64,000 nucleotides of DNA. It comes from Culex pipiens pallens. Taxonomy: Eukaryota; Arthropoda; Insecta; Diptera; Culicidae. Under the pieces are notes generated by a model. The model had not been told where the DNA came from, did not search any database, and saw nothing but the letters and a program-made list of their open reading frames with translations. This document shows positions 54,252 through 64,000 of this stretch, piece by piece. Position 1 is the stretch's first letter. Every line of letters begins with the position of its first letter. The stretch is from contig NC_068938.1 in NCBI RefSeq assembly GCF_016801865.2, positions 190,981,409 to 191,045,408 of the forward strand, in the 5' to 3' direction. The position numbers and the translations under genes are program-made.

Positions 54252-55794
54252 TAATGTTATTTGTTGACAAATCACCATAAATCCAGTCTCCCAACTCCAA
54301 ATAGGCTTCCTTGACTGATTAAAAAAATAATTTGGATTGTATATAAAGTTTACTAACTACTTAGTATAAAAGTTTATATAACTCTGGAAATTTTATATAA
54401 AACTTATCTAAACTTAATTTTGCAAACTTTCAATTTAACTAAATGTCAATATATTACCATAAAATTGCTATTTAAACATTCTGGAGTGGGTATAACACCG
54501 TTTTGGGGGTCTTTGTATCGCTAGAATAGATTTTTCGTTGGAATTTCGTACCAACCCGGAATTACGTCGTCGGAAAATCCGCCGGCATCCGAACCGGTCC
54601 ACAATTCACAAGTCAACCTATGTGGCATCGGAAAGGGCATACAATTTCCGATCTTTTGATACCCATACATCCAGGTTTTCTATAAAACCCACGTTTTTAA
54701 ATACCTAGGCAAAAACGTTGTTATGGTTTCGTTTGAGCAACCTGCCAAAAATGTATGGAATTTCGTAATTTTTGTTCTCGTGGATCAAACTTACTTTTTG
54801 CCCAGGTATTTAACAACGTGGGTTTCATAGAAAACCTGGATGTATGGGTATTAAAAGATCGGAAATTTTATGCCCTTTCCCATGCCACATACGTTGACTT
54901 GTGAATCGTGGACCGGTTCGGATGCCGGCGGATTTCCTGACGACGTAATTCCGGGTTGGTACGAAATTCCAACGAAAAATCTATTCTATCCATACAAAGA
55001 CCCCCAAAACGGTGTTATTACTACTCCAAAATGTATATTTAGCAATTCTATGGTAATATATTGACATTTAGTTAAATTGAAAGTTTGCAAAATTAAGTTT
55101 AGATAAGTTTTATATAGAATTTCCAGAGTTATATAAACTTTTATACTAAGTAGTTAGTAAACTTTATATTCAATCCAAATTTTTTTTTAATCAGTAAAGG
55201 AAGCCTATTTGGAGTTGGGATACTGGATTTATGGTGATTTGTCAACAAATAACATTATCTATTAGGATGGGTCATTTTTTTCGAAAGTGCTCGGATCCGG
55301 CTGAAATAAGGTCCATCTTGTAGAGGGTACCCATAGGGACTCTCATACCAAATTTGAGCTCATTTGGTTGAAAACTGGCTTGTCGCTCGGGGGTTGAAGT
55401 TTGCATGGAAATTCTTATGGGAAATGTGTGATTTTACTTCAAACGCTCCTACAAGCTAAGCGACAAACTTTAGTCCACACTTACACTAGGTAGCCGTGTC
55501 GGGGGTGGTCCAAGGAACATTTTTCTCTAAGGGTTCATGGTCATCCGTTCAACCCTGAGCTTGCGCAAAGCCGAAACATCCGGCGACGCCGGAATTCTTC
55601 GAAATCTCAGTTTTAACGGTCAACGCATGCTACAAACTATGACAGAAGCATCGTTTGAATGAATGGAAAACGCGACGCCAAACGTCAACTCACTGTTTGG
55701 AATCAAATGTAAGGGTTTGCGCTTTTCCAACAAAGTGTTTTTTTTTTTTCTTGAAAAATAAAATGGTTTTCAATAGGCAATTTGAAAATAAACA

Positions 55795-56217
55795 TGGCCT
55801 CCGAACCCGAGTTCGTCGTTGAGCGGGTCGTTGCAAAGAGAACTCGGCGCTAAAAGGTCCAGTTTCAGATCAAGTGGAAGTGCTGCAAGGATTCTGAAAG
55901 CACCTGGGAACCGGAGGAAAATCTCAACTGCCAGGATCTTCTGGAGAAATTTGCAAGCGAGGAGGGCGAATAGCGGGTCAGCAGCGACAAGCGAACATGG
56001 ATCGGGTCGAAGAAGATGGGGGGGGCCTCCGGCGATTTCAGTCAAACAAATGAAAGCCAAAAATGGATTCGAAAAGGACACGTGGCGGAGAAGTTGGAAG
56101 GAGTGCCCGAAGAGGACAGCGACGAGGTGGAACTGGTCCAGTCCAGAATGGTCCGCCTGCACGTTCAGGAGCTTTGATTTCTACGAGAGCCATAAGATAA
56201 GCGTTCAAGTGATACAA
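55795..56217 (+). pseudogene. Broken heterochromatin protein 1 (HP1) copy
   Basis: ATG at 55795 opens an HP1-type chromodomain: EFVVERVV, then after a frameshift near 55850 FQIKWK, STWEPEENLNCQDLLEKF and an acidic end before a stop at 55971. Further on, GFEK and, in another frame, GHVAEKLEGV match the start of a chromoshadow domain. DSDEVELVQSRM and, after another shift, FDFYESHKI match its end; the middle strand is missing. HP1 binds methylated H3K9 through the chromodomain and dimerises through the chromoshadow. The copy is intronless, with AATAAA at about 56241. A captured retrocopy is the simplest reading. The frameshifts make a functional product unlikely. Confidence 0.85.
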
Positions 56218-56299
56218 AGTTGAAGATATTTAGTAAACTTCAATAAAATAACTTTTATTCGTCTAAAAAATAAAAAAAGCTTTACTTTCTTAGTTTGTT

Positions 56300-56740
56300 T
56301 CTTACAAATAAAAATATTATCCTGATTAACCGATGCTAACCGCTTCGATAAGGTCAGTTAAAACATGTCCTGTCCATCCCGATGGCTCTTCCGGTGAACA
56401 TCTCGCCGACGATGCCGCTGGACTTGCCAGACGAACCCCAAGCCGGCTATTCCGCTGGCCCTGTGCGTCGAGCAACCACTTCCATCCACGAATTCCAACC
56501 GTAACTACCTGTACATGTCCTGCCTCGCCGTCGATTCCACTGCCCCGGGGCGACGATTAAGGACAGGAAGTCCTAACGCAAAAAGGGGTTTTTTTATTCA
56601 ATTATGTTTCTTGCATACCTTAATTCGAATAATTCTCACTAGAAATAAGCATGAAAAATTATGAATAATTAGTTATTTAATGCAAAAAGTAAAACCCACA
56701 ATACTGAACCTTTTATTTTACTAACATTTGAGTGTTTTGA
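56300..56740 (+). other. Second GC-rich fragment inside the hAT-like element
   Basis: About 56333-56570 is markedly GC-richer than its surroundings, like captured coding DNA. Frames read phrases such as SPTMPLDLPDEP and VEQPLPSTNSNRNYLYMSC but are broken. I do not recognise the family. Confidence 0.35.
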
Positions 56741-57451
56741 CGTTTGGCGTCGCGTTTTCCAATCATACAAACGATGCTTCTGTCATAGTTTGTAGCATGC
56801 GTTGACCGTTAAAACTGAGATTTCGAAGAATTCCGGCGTCGCCGGATGTTTCGGCTTTGCGCAAGCTCAGGGTTGAACGGATGACCATGAACCCTTAGAG
56901 AAAAATGTTCCTTGGACCACCCCCGACACGGCTACCTAGTGTAAGTGTGGACTAAAGTTTGTCGCTTAGCTTGTAGGAGCGTTTGAAGTAAAATCACACA
57001 TTTCCCATAAGAATTTCCATGTAAACTTCAACCCCCGAGCGACAAGCCAGTTTTCAACCAAATGAGCTCAAATTTGGTATGAGAGTCCCTATGGGTACCC
57101 TCTACAAGATGGACCTTATTTCAGCCGGATCCGAGCACTTTCGAAAAAAATGACCCACCCTATTATCTATGTTAATTTTTCGAAAGGTGTACAAACTTTT
57201 TTTGCACCTTTTTTTATTTTTGTAATAGTATTTGTTATATAACTTTTTATAGAAAACATCTTTTCATGAGCTTTTTGTAGCAAAATGTTCGGCATGAGTT
57301 TCTGAACAAAACATAGTACTAGGTTTCTGTCAAACTTTAAATTGTTACATGTTTCATCTCAAAATGTGTATAGTGCCCAACGGGTGTAAATACTTTTTTT
57401 ACATACTGTACATGTTTTTTTATATATTCGACTTATATAGCAAAAAAGTTT

Positions 57452-57661
57452 CGTGGCGCAGGGGTAGCGGCTTCGGCTGCCGATCCCGATGATGCTATGA
57501 GACGCGGGTTCGATTCCCGCCTTATCCACTGAGCTTCTATCGGATGGTGAAGTAAAACGTCGGTCCCGGTTTCTCCTGTCTCGTCAGAGGCGCTGGAGCA
57601 GAAATCCCACGTTAGAGGAAGGCCATGCCCCGGGGGGCGTAGTTGCCAATAGTTTCGTTTT
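57452..57661 (+). mobile_element. tRNA-derived SINE
   Basis: Flanked by TAGCAAAAAAGTTT (57438-57451, 57662-57675). The head has a clear A box (TGGCGCAGGGGTAGCGG) and B box (GGGTTCGATTCCC) at tRNA spacing. The body contains the 36-bp core shared with the SINE at 48219-48549. Confidence 0.88.
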
Positions 57662-57675
57662 TAGCAAAAAAGTTT

Positions 57676-59274
57676 TCGCTTATTTGCATTTATTTATCTT
57701 TTAAAATTTAATTGAATTTCATATCAGAGCATTATTCAATATTTTTTTCCAACCAAAATTTTTGAAATAACTTGAATTTTCTGCGACATTTGGCCAGGGT
57801 TTTTTATTTCTCTTCTCAAAAGCTAAATTGAAGATTAATAGACAAACAAAATTATCTCATACAAAATCATAAAAACGTTATTCAAGACCAGAGTAAAAAA
57901 AATTTTTTTTTAACTTCCACGGCAACGGTATCGTGAAAATTTAAGGTGACTCAGAAAACTTTGAAATGTTCTGAAAATGTGATTTTAAAGATTAAAATTC
58001 TATACATTTAATCTTGCATAACCCAGCTTTAATCTTTTAATTTCTTTTAAACTTATACCATTTTAATAAAATAGAAGTCAAGAAAACCGAAACCATTCAT
58101 TTGATAACTTGATGTATCCTAGAGTATGTTTTTTACTTTGACTGATTTTTGATAACATAATTAAAGTATTCGCAGCATTCACTTCTCAGCAGATGTTTTA
58201 CCATTTTTTTTGGTTAATGTTTGTTTTCAATTGAAATCTACTATTAAAATTTACCTTAAAAACATCTATTATTTTGCTATATCAAAAAATTTACATTTGA
58301 AAATTGATAAATTTCACGGGATTTCACGGAAATCTTAAAATTTCACGAATTTCACACTGCCCTCGAAATCGTGAAAATTCACAAATCCTTAAAATAACTC
58401 AGTCACTTTAAATATTTTTTAAAGTTTACTTCCTTTCAAAATTGGCCTGAAAAATAAGGGTTGCACCCCTAATTTATTTAATGGAAAATGAATTCTAACC
58501 AGCTGAAAACAATAAACAAATGTAGCTTTCTGCGGTGAAAAACATATAATACACACAATTATTTTAATGTTCTTAAAGTGTCATGATTATCTCAATGAAA
58601 ATGTGTTTGAATTGAAAAACGGACTGCCTTTCAGATTCTTTGGACAATTTCATACTAAAAGAAGATAAACTAAGTTTGTAAATGATCATTTGCATGTGTT
58701 TTTGAACACAATATAAAAAAACGCATAATTTATAGAAATTTTCAGTAGAACACATTTCATAAAAATTGATGAATTCTTACAAATTAAGTTTAAAATGCAA
58801 TATGAATCGATATAAACAGCTGTAGAGAAATTTATGCAAAATTTTGACTTTTCACAAATTTCACCAAAAAAGCATATAAACTTAGAAGAATAAGCAACAA
58901 CAAAAAATGCTTTTTTTTTGTATGAAAATTGTCCATTGGGAATGAGATTTCCAAAGAAGTGTCCACGTGGTTTATGGATAGTCCCTTTGTTTTTCTACCT
59001 TCGAAATAAATTGGTAGTCAAGTTGTTATTTCAAGTCGACTGTATCTACTGAATGTTACTTGTACAAGAATATTTGCTATTTTTTGATCATTAAAAATGA
59101 TTTAATTTTCGAAAACAAATCTGATCAATCCTTTGAAAATTAATCACATTATACTTTTGTAGAATCAGATGGAAAAGTTTTGATTGAGTTACTTTTTAAT
59201 TATAAAACAAATATGAAGAATTACCATGTGTTTAAAGGATTCTTACTTACTTAAGGGGTTACATACATGTAAAT
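57676..59274. other. Intergenic, AT-rich, no gene
   Basis: Contains a fragment of the 3.2-3.7 kb repeat near 58440 (TTTCAAAATTGGCCTGAAAA). No gene. Confidence 0.45.
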
Positions 59275-59299
59275 CGGAAAAAATGTCAGAGGTTGGTTT

Positions 59300-60572
59300 A
59301 AGCATAAGCATAAGCATAAGCATAGGTGCCCACCCGCAGTTGCTACTCCGTTATTGACCAGGACCTCCAGAAGTTACATCCACGAGCCGTGGAAGATAAG
59401 TGGGTGCTATCTTTCCTCGCTTCGCAACTTCTCAAAGGCCCCTATCATGCTGATCAATACCGGCGCCGGCCACGACCAGTGGTAGGGTCACGGGGAAGTG
59501 GATGGGAATGTTAGTCCGATACTTGAGTGATAGAGACCGCCCAATCGACTGCATCTCCGACAAAGTATCACATGAGTTTTGAGGGGGTTAGTAGATGGGT
59601 ATGAGGTCAGGATTCACGAGTGGCAGTGATGTGACCATGAGCATTTTGTTTATCGGTTGAAATTTTAAATCTTAGGCAGCCGGCTGCGGAAAGATAAATA
59701 ATTGATTATTTAAAAAGTTTGTTTTAATCGAACGCGTGCCAACCGAGCGGTAGTGCTATGGGCTGGACTTATCAGTATATCTTTACTGTTGGTACAATTA
59801 AGATAACGCGAGCAAATGTCAAAAATAGTAGATGAGTTAATACTAAAGCTGCCAGTTGGAATAAATTATTACGATCAACGAATGTAAACGAAAAGAAAAC
59901 AGGACACCACGTAACCGATTGTAATGAAATTAAAACATTAACTTAAACGAACTTAACCGGCGGCGTGCCTTCCTATCAACGATGATAAAAGAAGGACTTA
60001 TAAATTTAAAATATAAAAAGACTCCAAAAAACACGTTGCATAGTAACCGCGAAGTCCCGCTACTCACAATCGAATCCGAAAGATAGCTATCTAGAATTTT
60101 AAATATAGTATTAATTCGACCGCGATCCTCCAGAAATTCTTCGTCAGCGTGCCTTCCGATCAACGGTGATGTAAGAAGGGCTTTATTCATTAAAATCATT
60201 TTATATCATAAGCCTTAAAACATATTCGTCGGCGTGCCTTCCGATCATCGATGATATAGAAAGGACTTAATCCAGCAATACGACTTGCTTGTCTCGAAAA
60301 AAAAAGAATTCGGATCGTTTCTATCGAAAAATATGTAAAGAGAACAAAAATAAACTCATTGGCCAACGAACGCGCGAACTAAAAATAAAGAAAAAAGAAG
60401 AAGAAGAAGACCAATCACACCATGCACACAAACAGTGACACAAAAGAGATGAAAACAACACGAATCAAAAGAAATCCAATCACCCCATGTACACAAATAG
60501 CGACACAAAAGAGATGGAAAATAACACGAAAAAACAGGACTGCGCGTCCACACAGGCACCGCACTACTGATC
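59300..60572 (-). mobile_element. Second copy of the hexamer-tailed retroposon family
   Basis: Flanked by a 25-bp duplication beginning CGGAAAAAATGTCAGAGG (59275-59299, 60573-60597). On the minus strand it starts with two units of a roughly 63-bp tandem repeat (60410-60530) and passes three diverged GGCGTGCCTTCCGATC repeats (59950-60260). The core has CAGCCGGCTGC, and it ends in (TTATGC)n. It shares core and tail design with 16506-17837, but its 5' repeats are different. No ORF. Confidence 0.75.
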
Positions 60573-60597
60573 CGGAAAAAATGTCAGAGGTTGGTTT

Positions 60598-62210
60598 GAG
60601 CACAAACTCAAACCTTTTTAAAACCCGTTTTCAGAACATTAAAATAAACATTTTTAACTATTAACGAAATAAATTTGAAGACATTTGGTTGTATCTACGA
60701 TTATCAAAAAACGGGTGCAACCATATCTCAACACTGCCTTGACCAAATCGGCTCAAATTTTGGTGCAAGTAAAAATTTAAAAAAATTTGAGCCTTAGAAA
60801 AAAAAATCTCTGTTTTTTATACTTGATAATTTTTACTCCTAATACAATTTTGATTTGAAAGGACATTTGAAAGAAAATTTGAATAATAATAAAATAAGAA
60901 TTAATATTGATTTAGGTTGATTCATAATTGAAAAGGCTAACCAGCACATACCACAGTAATCACAAATTCAATATTTTCAAAAATATCGTAACTTACTCAA
61001 TTAAAAAGAAATAATACATTATAAGTCACCATTATTTGTTAAGAGATCAGACTTAAAAGAGGCATGGTTTCTTTGGTGGACGATAAGAATAGTGTTAGCT
61101 GGTAAAAGTTTTCTTCAACATAATTTTTCTTGAGTTTCAAGCAGCTGTTGGATTTTTTTGACTATAAATGACTAAACCAAACAATGACTGACCATAAACC
61201 AGACGGGACGTTATGATTGGTTGAACCAAATTGATTTCTTTTTGGCTCACAGCGTAAGCCCTCAAGCTCCAAAACCGATCCAGTTTTTGCACAACCGTGT
61301 CTAAGCTAATTACCACCGAGCCCGGTCCCGGAATCATAAATCCTTCTCACCAGATCCACTGCCAGAAGGAGCGGCCAACATCAATTGCCACCAGTTGCCA
61401 CTCCGAAAATCAGCGCGTCCACCGGGGAAAAGGTAAAGAGGGCAGAACCTGAATCTCTGTGACGGACAAACACGCAAAACGTGGTTGATTCATCCATCAA
61501 TCCTGGTTCTACAGCAGCACAGAGTCCAGGGATCTGAGAATTTTGATCTTGCGAGTCTTGAAGGTGCAAAGTTGGCCCGCAGAAGTGGCGCGGGAATGTG
61601 CGCGGCCGTAAACAAACATCGAGCCAAAAACCGCACGAATCCAATTAGGCGGAACGGATTTTCGGGGGCCACTTCGCCGGACTGGTTCTGGATGGATGGT
61701 CTCCGGTCGTGGGCTAGGCCAAATTGATCTGTAAGGCACTGACATTGTCGCTGGACCAGAACAACGTGACAAAAGGCTACAGAAAGGGTTAATCGTATAT
61801 CACGCAGCAAAAAAGGAAACTGGTCTGTGAAAGTGTCACATTTTTCATTTAAAAAGTTTCTAGGAAGTTGAAGCTTGAGAGTCAAAGTCAGAATCAGAGT
61901 CAGAGTTGTCAGAGCAGTTTTTGGACGACCCTCAACTCAGATGAACCGTGAACCCGTTGGTGTTCCTCCGGTCATCAATCTGGGCTACTTTGATAGCTGA
62001 CCACGTCCGTTTTACATGACGTGGCAACGGTTTCGAAAAGTACTTGCCCGTCAAGAGCTGCCCTCACTCGGAGTGATTTAAGCCCGCCTAAATGACCAAC
62101 TCCCCCAAAGGCTCGCTAATCTAAATAGCACAACGCACTAAAATAGAACCATTTCAATTTTCATTACCGCAAACAAGCCATCAAAAGGCGTCCAAAGCAG
62201 AACATCACCA
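60598..62210. other. Intergenic, no gene recognised
   Basis: AT-rich to about 61100, then a low-repeat, more GC-balanced block with overlapping open frames (61381-61885) on both strands. None recognisable. Confidence 0.4.
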
Positions 62211-62393
62211 CACGGAGAAAAAAGAGTTCCCAAAATCGTGAACAAGCGTTCATGAAAATGGGAACCTCGAACAAAGTGTTCAAATCCCATGGTACGATTT
62301 TGAAAAACGTACCATGAAATTTGAACACTTTGTTCGTGGTTCCCATTTTCATGAACGCTTGTTCACGATTTTAGGAACTCTTTTTTCTCCGTG
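62211..62393. mobile_element. 183-bp hairpin MITE, copy 2
   Basis: Same CACGGAGAAAAAAGAGTT palindrome and same length as 18104-18286, flanked by CA on both sides. High similarity suggests recent activity. Confidence 0.88.
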
Positions 62394-63517
62394 CAGCCGG
62401 GAAGAGACAGAGCGAGAGTTGAGTGACGGTCGGCATTTTCCCTTAAGTAGACACAAAAAAGGTGCCTCAACTGGATGGCAAATATTAGCCCAAGCTTTGC
62501 GAGAACCGCGGCTATAAATAAGTCCATAAAAACAAAATGGAAACGATCACTCCATAAAGATAAGGACCACGCGAGTGGCTGGAGGGAGAGAGGGTCGTAA
62601 AAATGTCCAGCGATACCGACCTTAGAGATTTGAAAACTATTAACCACTTCTGGAGGAGAGGAGAGATTGTTCTTAGGAAATCCACTGGCCCCTTGATTGA
62701 CGTGTAAGCTGATACACCTCAACTTTATAGGGGTGGAACAGCAAGGATTGATGGGCCAAGTCGAAAATAGGCTCGCGAGTTCATCAACTAAAAGTAGTCT
62801 AGGTTGATATCTGAAATTACCGTTTCGGTTGCGATGGAATCTGGAAAGATTCTTAACTCTACTTTTTCAAACGCAAACATTAAGATACGGTTTCGTTTAT
62901 AAAATGAATGCTCTGCAATTAGTCATCCCGAGGGAGCGACGTCGCCTTTGGCTGTGCGCCAGGGTGTGAAAAATTGTCATCTTCCGGTGGCAGTTTTTGG
63001 TTCCAGAGTTTCAGTCGGGTTGGGGACAAAACGAAACAATTGAGCAATTTTCTATGGTTTTGTAAGTGTATGAACGGACATAAGCTTTAGTGTTGCTCTA
63101 GGCCCAGTCAGAATAGGAAGAAAACGAGTTTTTAAAAAGAACGCCAAAATAAATTTAAATAGTTTCATGTTAAATGAAATTTATAAGAGAAAACAATGCT
63201 ATTTGAGCACCTATCAATTTTTTTTTTCTTAAGTGAGCTTTGTCCGTGCAAGAAATTAAAACCATGAAAAAAAATCTTGATAATCCCTTATTAATGTACA
63301 GTCTAGAGTCTAGACTTCGGAATATCGAAACACGACATTTTTTTCGCCTCATTTTTCAATGTCAAACTTAAATATGACTACAAAACAACCCTAAAGTAAT
63401 ACAGAATTTTTAAATCCAATACGGAGGCCAAAATGGCGGATGGCGGATTAGATAAATTCAATTGGCCTTCACTAAATTAACAGCAATCTCTCTCTATACA
63501 AAAATTGGCATCAACAC
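62394..63517. other. Intergenic, no gene recognised
   Basis: Low-repeat sequence with short open frames only. Confidence 0.4.
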
Positions 63518-63867
63518 AGTCCAGATTCGATTATCCGAAGGATCTTCGGATAATCGAATCACGAACAAATTTTTTTTTTCGTTTTTTTTATTTTCTTGCT
63601 TTAACATTAAATTTGAGTTCTGCGACCCCATTCTAGTCCAATTTGAATGGTTGGTTGTCTAATAAATTGAAAAATGATATTTTTTAAATTCCATCGCCGC
63701 CATTTTGGCTGCCATCTTGGATTTGAAAAATCTAAATCGCATTAGAGTAGTTCAGGGGTCATACTTAGACTCGACAATCAAAAATAAGACAAAGATTTTT
63801 TTTTGTTATTCGATTATCCGAAGAGAAATTTTGCCAAGGCCTTCGGATTATCGAGTCTGGACTGTAC
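63518..63867. mobile_element. TTATCCGAA-family MITE, complete copy
   Basis: Ends CAGTCCAGATTCGATTATCC and GGATTATCGAGTCTGGACTG are inverted, with TA on the right and CA on the left. Interior matches the copy at 1993-2840. Confidence 0.75.
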
Positions 63868-64000
63868 TATACAATCTGTACCTTGAGAACAAAAGATCTC
63901 ATGTCAAAGATTCGCATAAAAATCAAGAAAATTATGTACCTACATTGCAATAAATTTTTATTTTACAAAAAAAAAGATTTTTTTTTCTTGTTTTAAAGTA

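Larger units (their letters stand above)
55263..57162. mobile_element. 1.9-kb hAT-like non-autonomous element carrying an HP1 copy
   Basis: Long inverted repeats (about 420 bp) begin TAGGRTGGGTCATTTTTTTC. The 8-bp TTATCTAT flanks both sides (55255-55262, 57163-57170). An 8-bp duplication and a YAGGG-type end fit the hAT superfamily. About 1.05 kb between the arms holds the HP1-like pseudogene and a second GC-rich fragment. No hAT transposase is visible. Confidence 0.85.
53793..57408. mobile_element. Tc1-like palindromic element, expanded by two nested insertions
   Basis: Ends CAGTATGTAAAAAAAGTATT and its inverse, flanked by TA (53791-53792, 57409-57410). Removing the MITE (54037-54251) and the hAT-like insertion (55263-57162) leaves one palindrome of about 1.5 kb with arms of roughly 720 bp around a loop at about 54730-54790. 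No transposase seen. Confidence 0.85.

Noticed and set aside
55819..56223. A 134-codon open frame as a functional gene
   Set aside because: Its translation is mostly out of frame with the HP1 homology, which is split over several frames.
57452..57540. A genuine tRNA gene
   Set aside because: A and B boxes are good, but the sequence is flanked by target duplications and continues into a SINE body; no intact acceptor stem could be drawn.

Overview
This window is insect nuclear DNA, most likely from a culicine mosquito (Culex-like). Its one large gene encodes a full-length Frizzled receptor close to Drosophila fz. The rest is AT-rich and full of short inverted-repeat transposons, SINEs and a Juan/jockey-type LINE, as is typical of culicines. 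I could run no database search, so the species is an inference.

The backbone is frizzled (fz) on the minus strand. Five coding exons (52298-51639, 24032-23913, 19027-18833, 18594-18369, 11241-10703) join in frame with GT/AG borders into 579 codons. The introns are about 27.6 kb, 4.9 kb, 0.24 kb and 7.1 kb. A TATA-less initiator plus DPE pair near 53150-53179 is the best promoter candidate. A second, intronless gene for a MATH-BTB (SPOP-like) protein lies inside intron 2 on the same strand (23558-22446).

Region by region: 1-10.7 kb is the fz 3' flank and 3' UTR, full of MITEs. Intron 4 (11.2-18.4 kb) holds a repeat pierced by a 233-bp element, a palindrome, a retroposon with 126-bp tandem repeats, and a hairpin MITE. 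Intron 2 (19.0-23.9 kb) holds a 1.9-kb 9-bp satellite that reverses orientation, and the MATH-BTB gene. Intron 1 (24.0-51.6 kb) holds a 3.2-kb palindrome containing a smaller palindrome, a 5'-truncated LINE with clear target duplications, long (TG)n and (CA)n tracts, a 4.4-kb CACTA-ended foldback element made of inverted arrays of a 144-bp unit, a SINE and a MITE. Upstream of fz (53.6-64 kb) is a Russian-doll locus: a Tc1-like palindrome carries a TA-flanked MITE in one arm and, in the other, a hAT-like element with a broken HP1 (chromodomain/chromoshadow) copy as cargo. SINEs, a second copy of the intron 4 retroposon family and a second hairpin MITE follow.

The most unusual content is the HP1-carrying hAT-like element, the CACTA-ended foldback whose two arms match unit by unit, and the inverting 9-bp satellite. 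Several of these would be transcribed within fz introns as very long hairpin RNAs.
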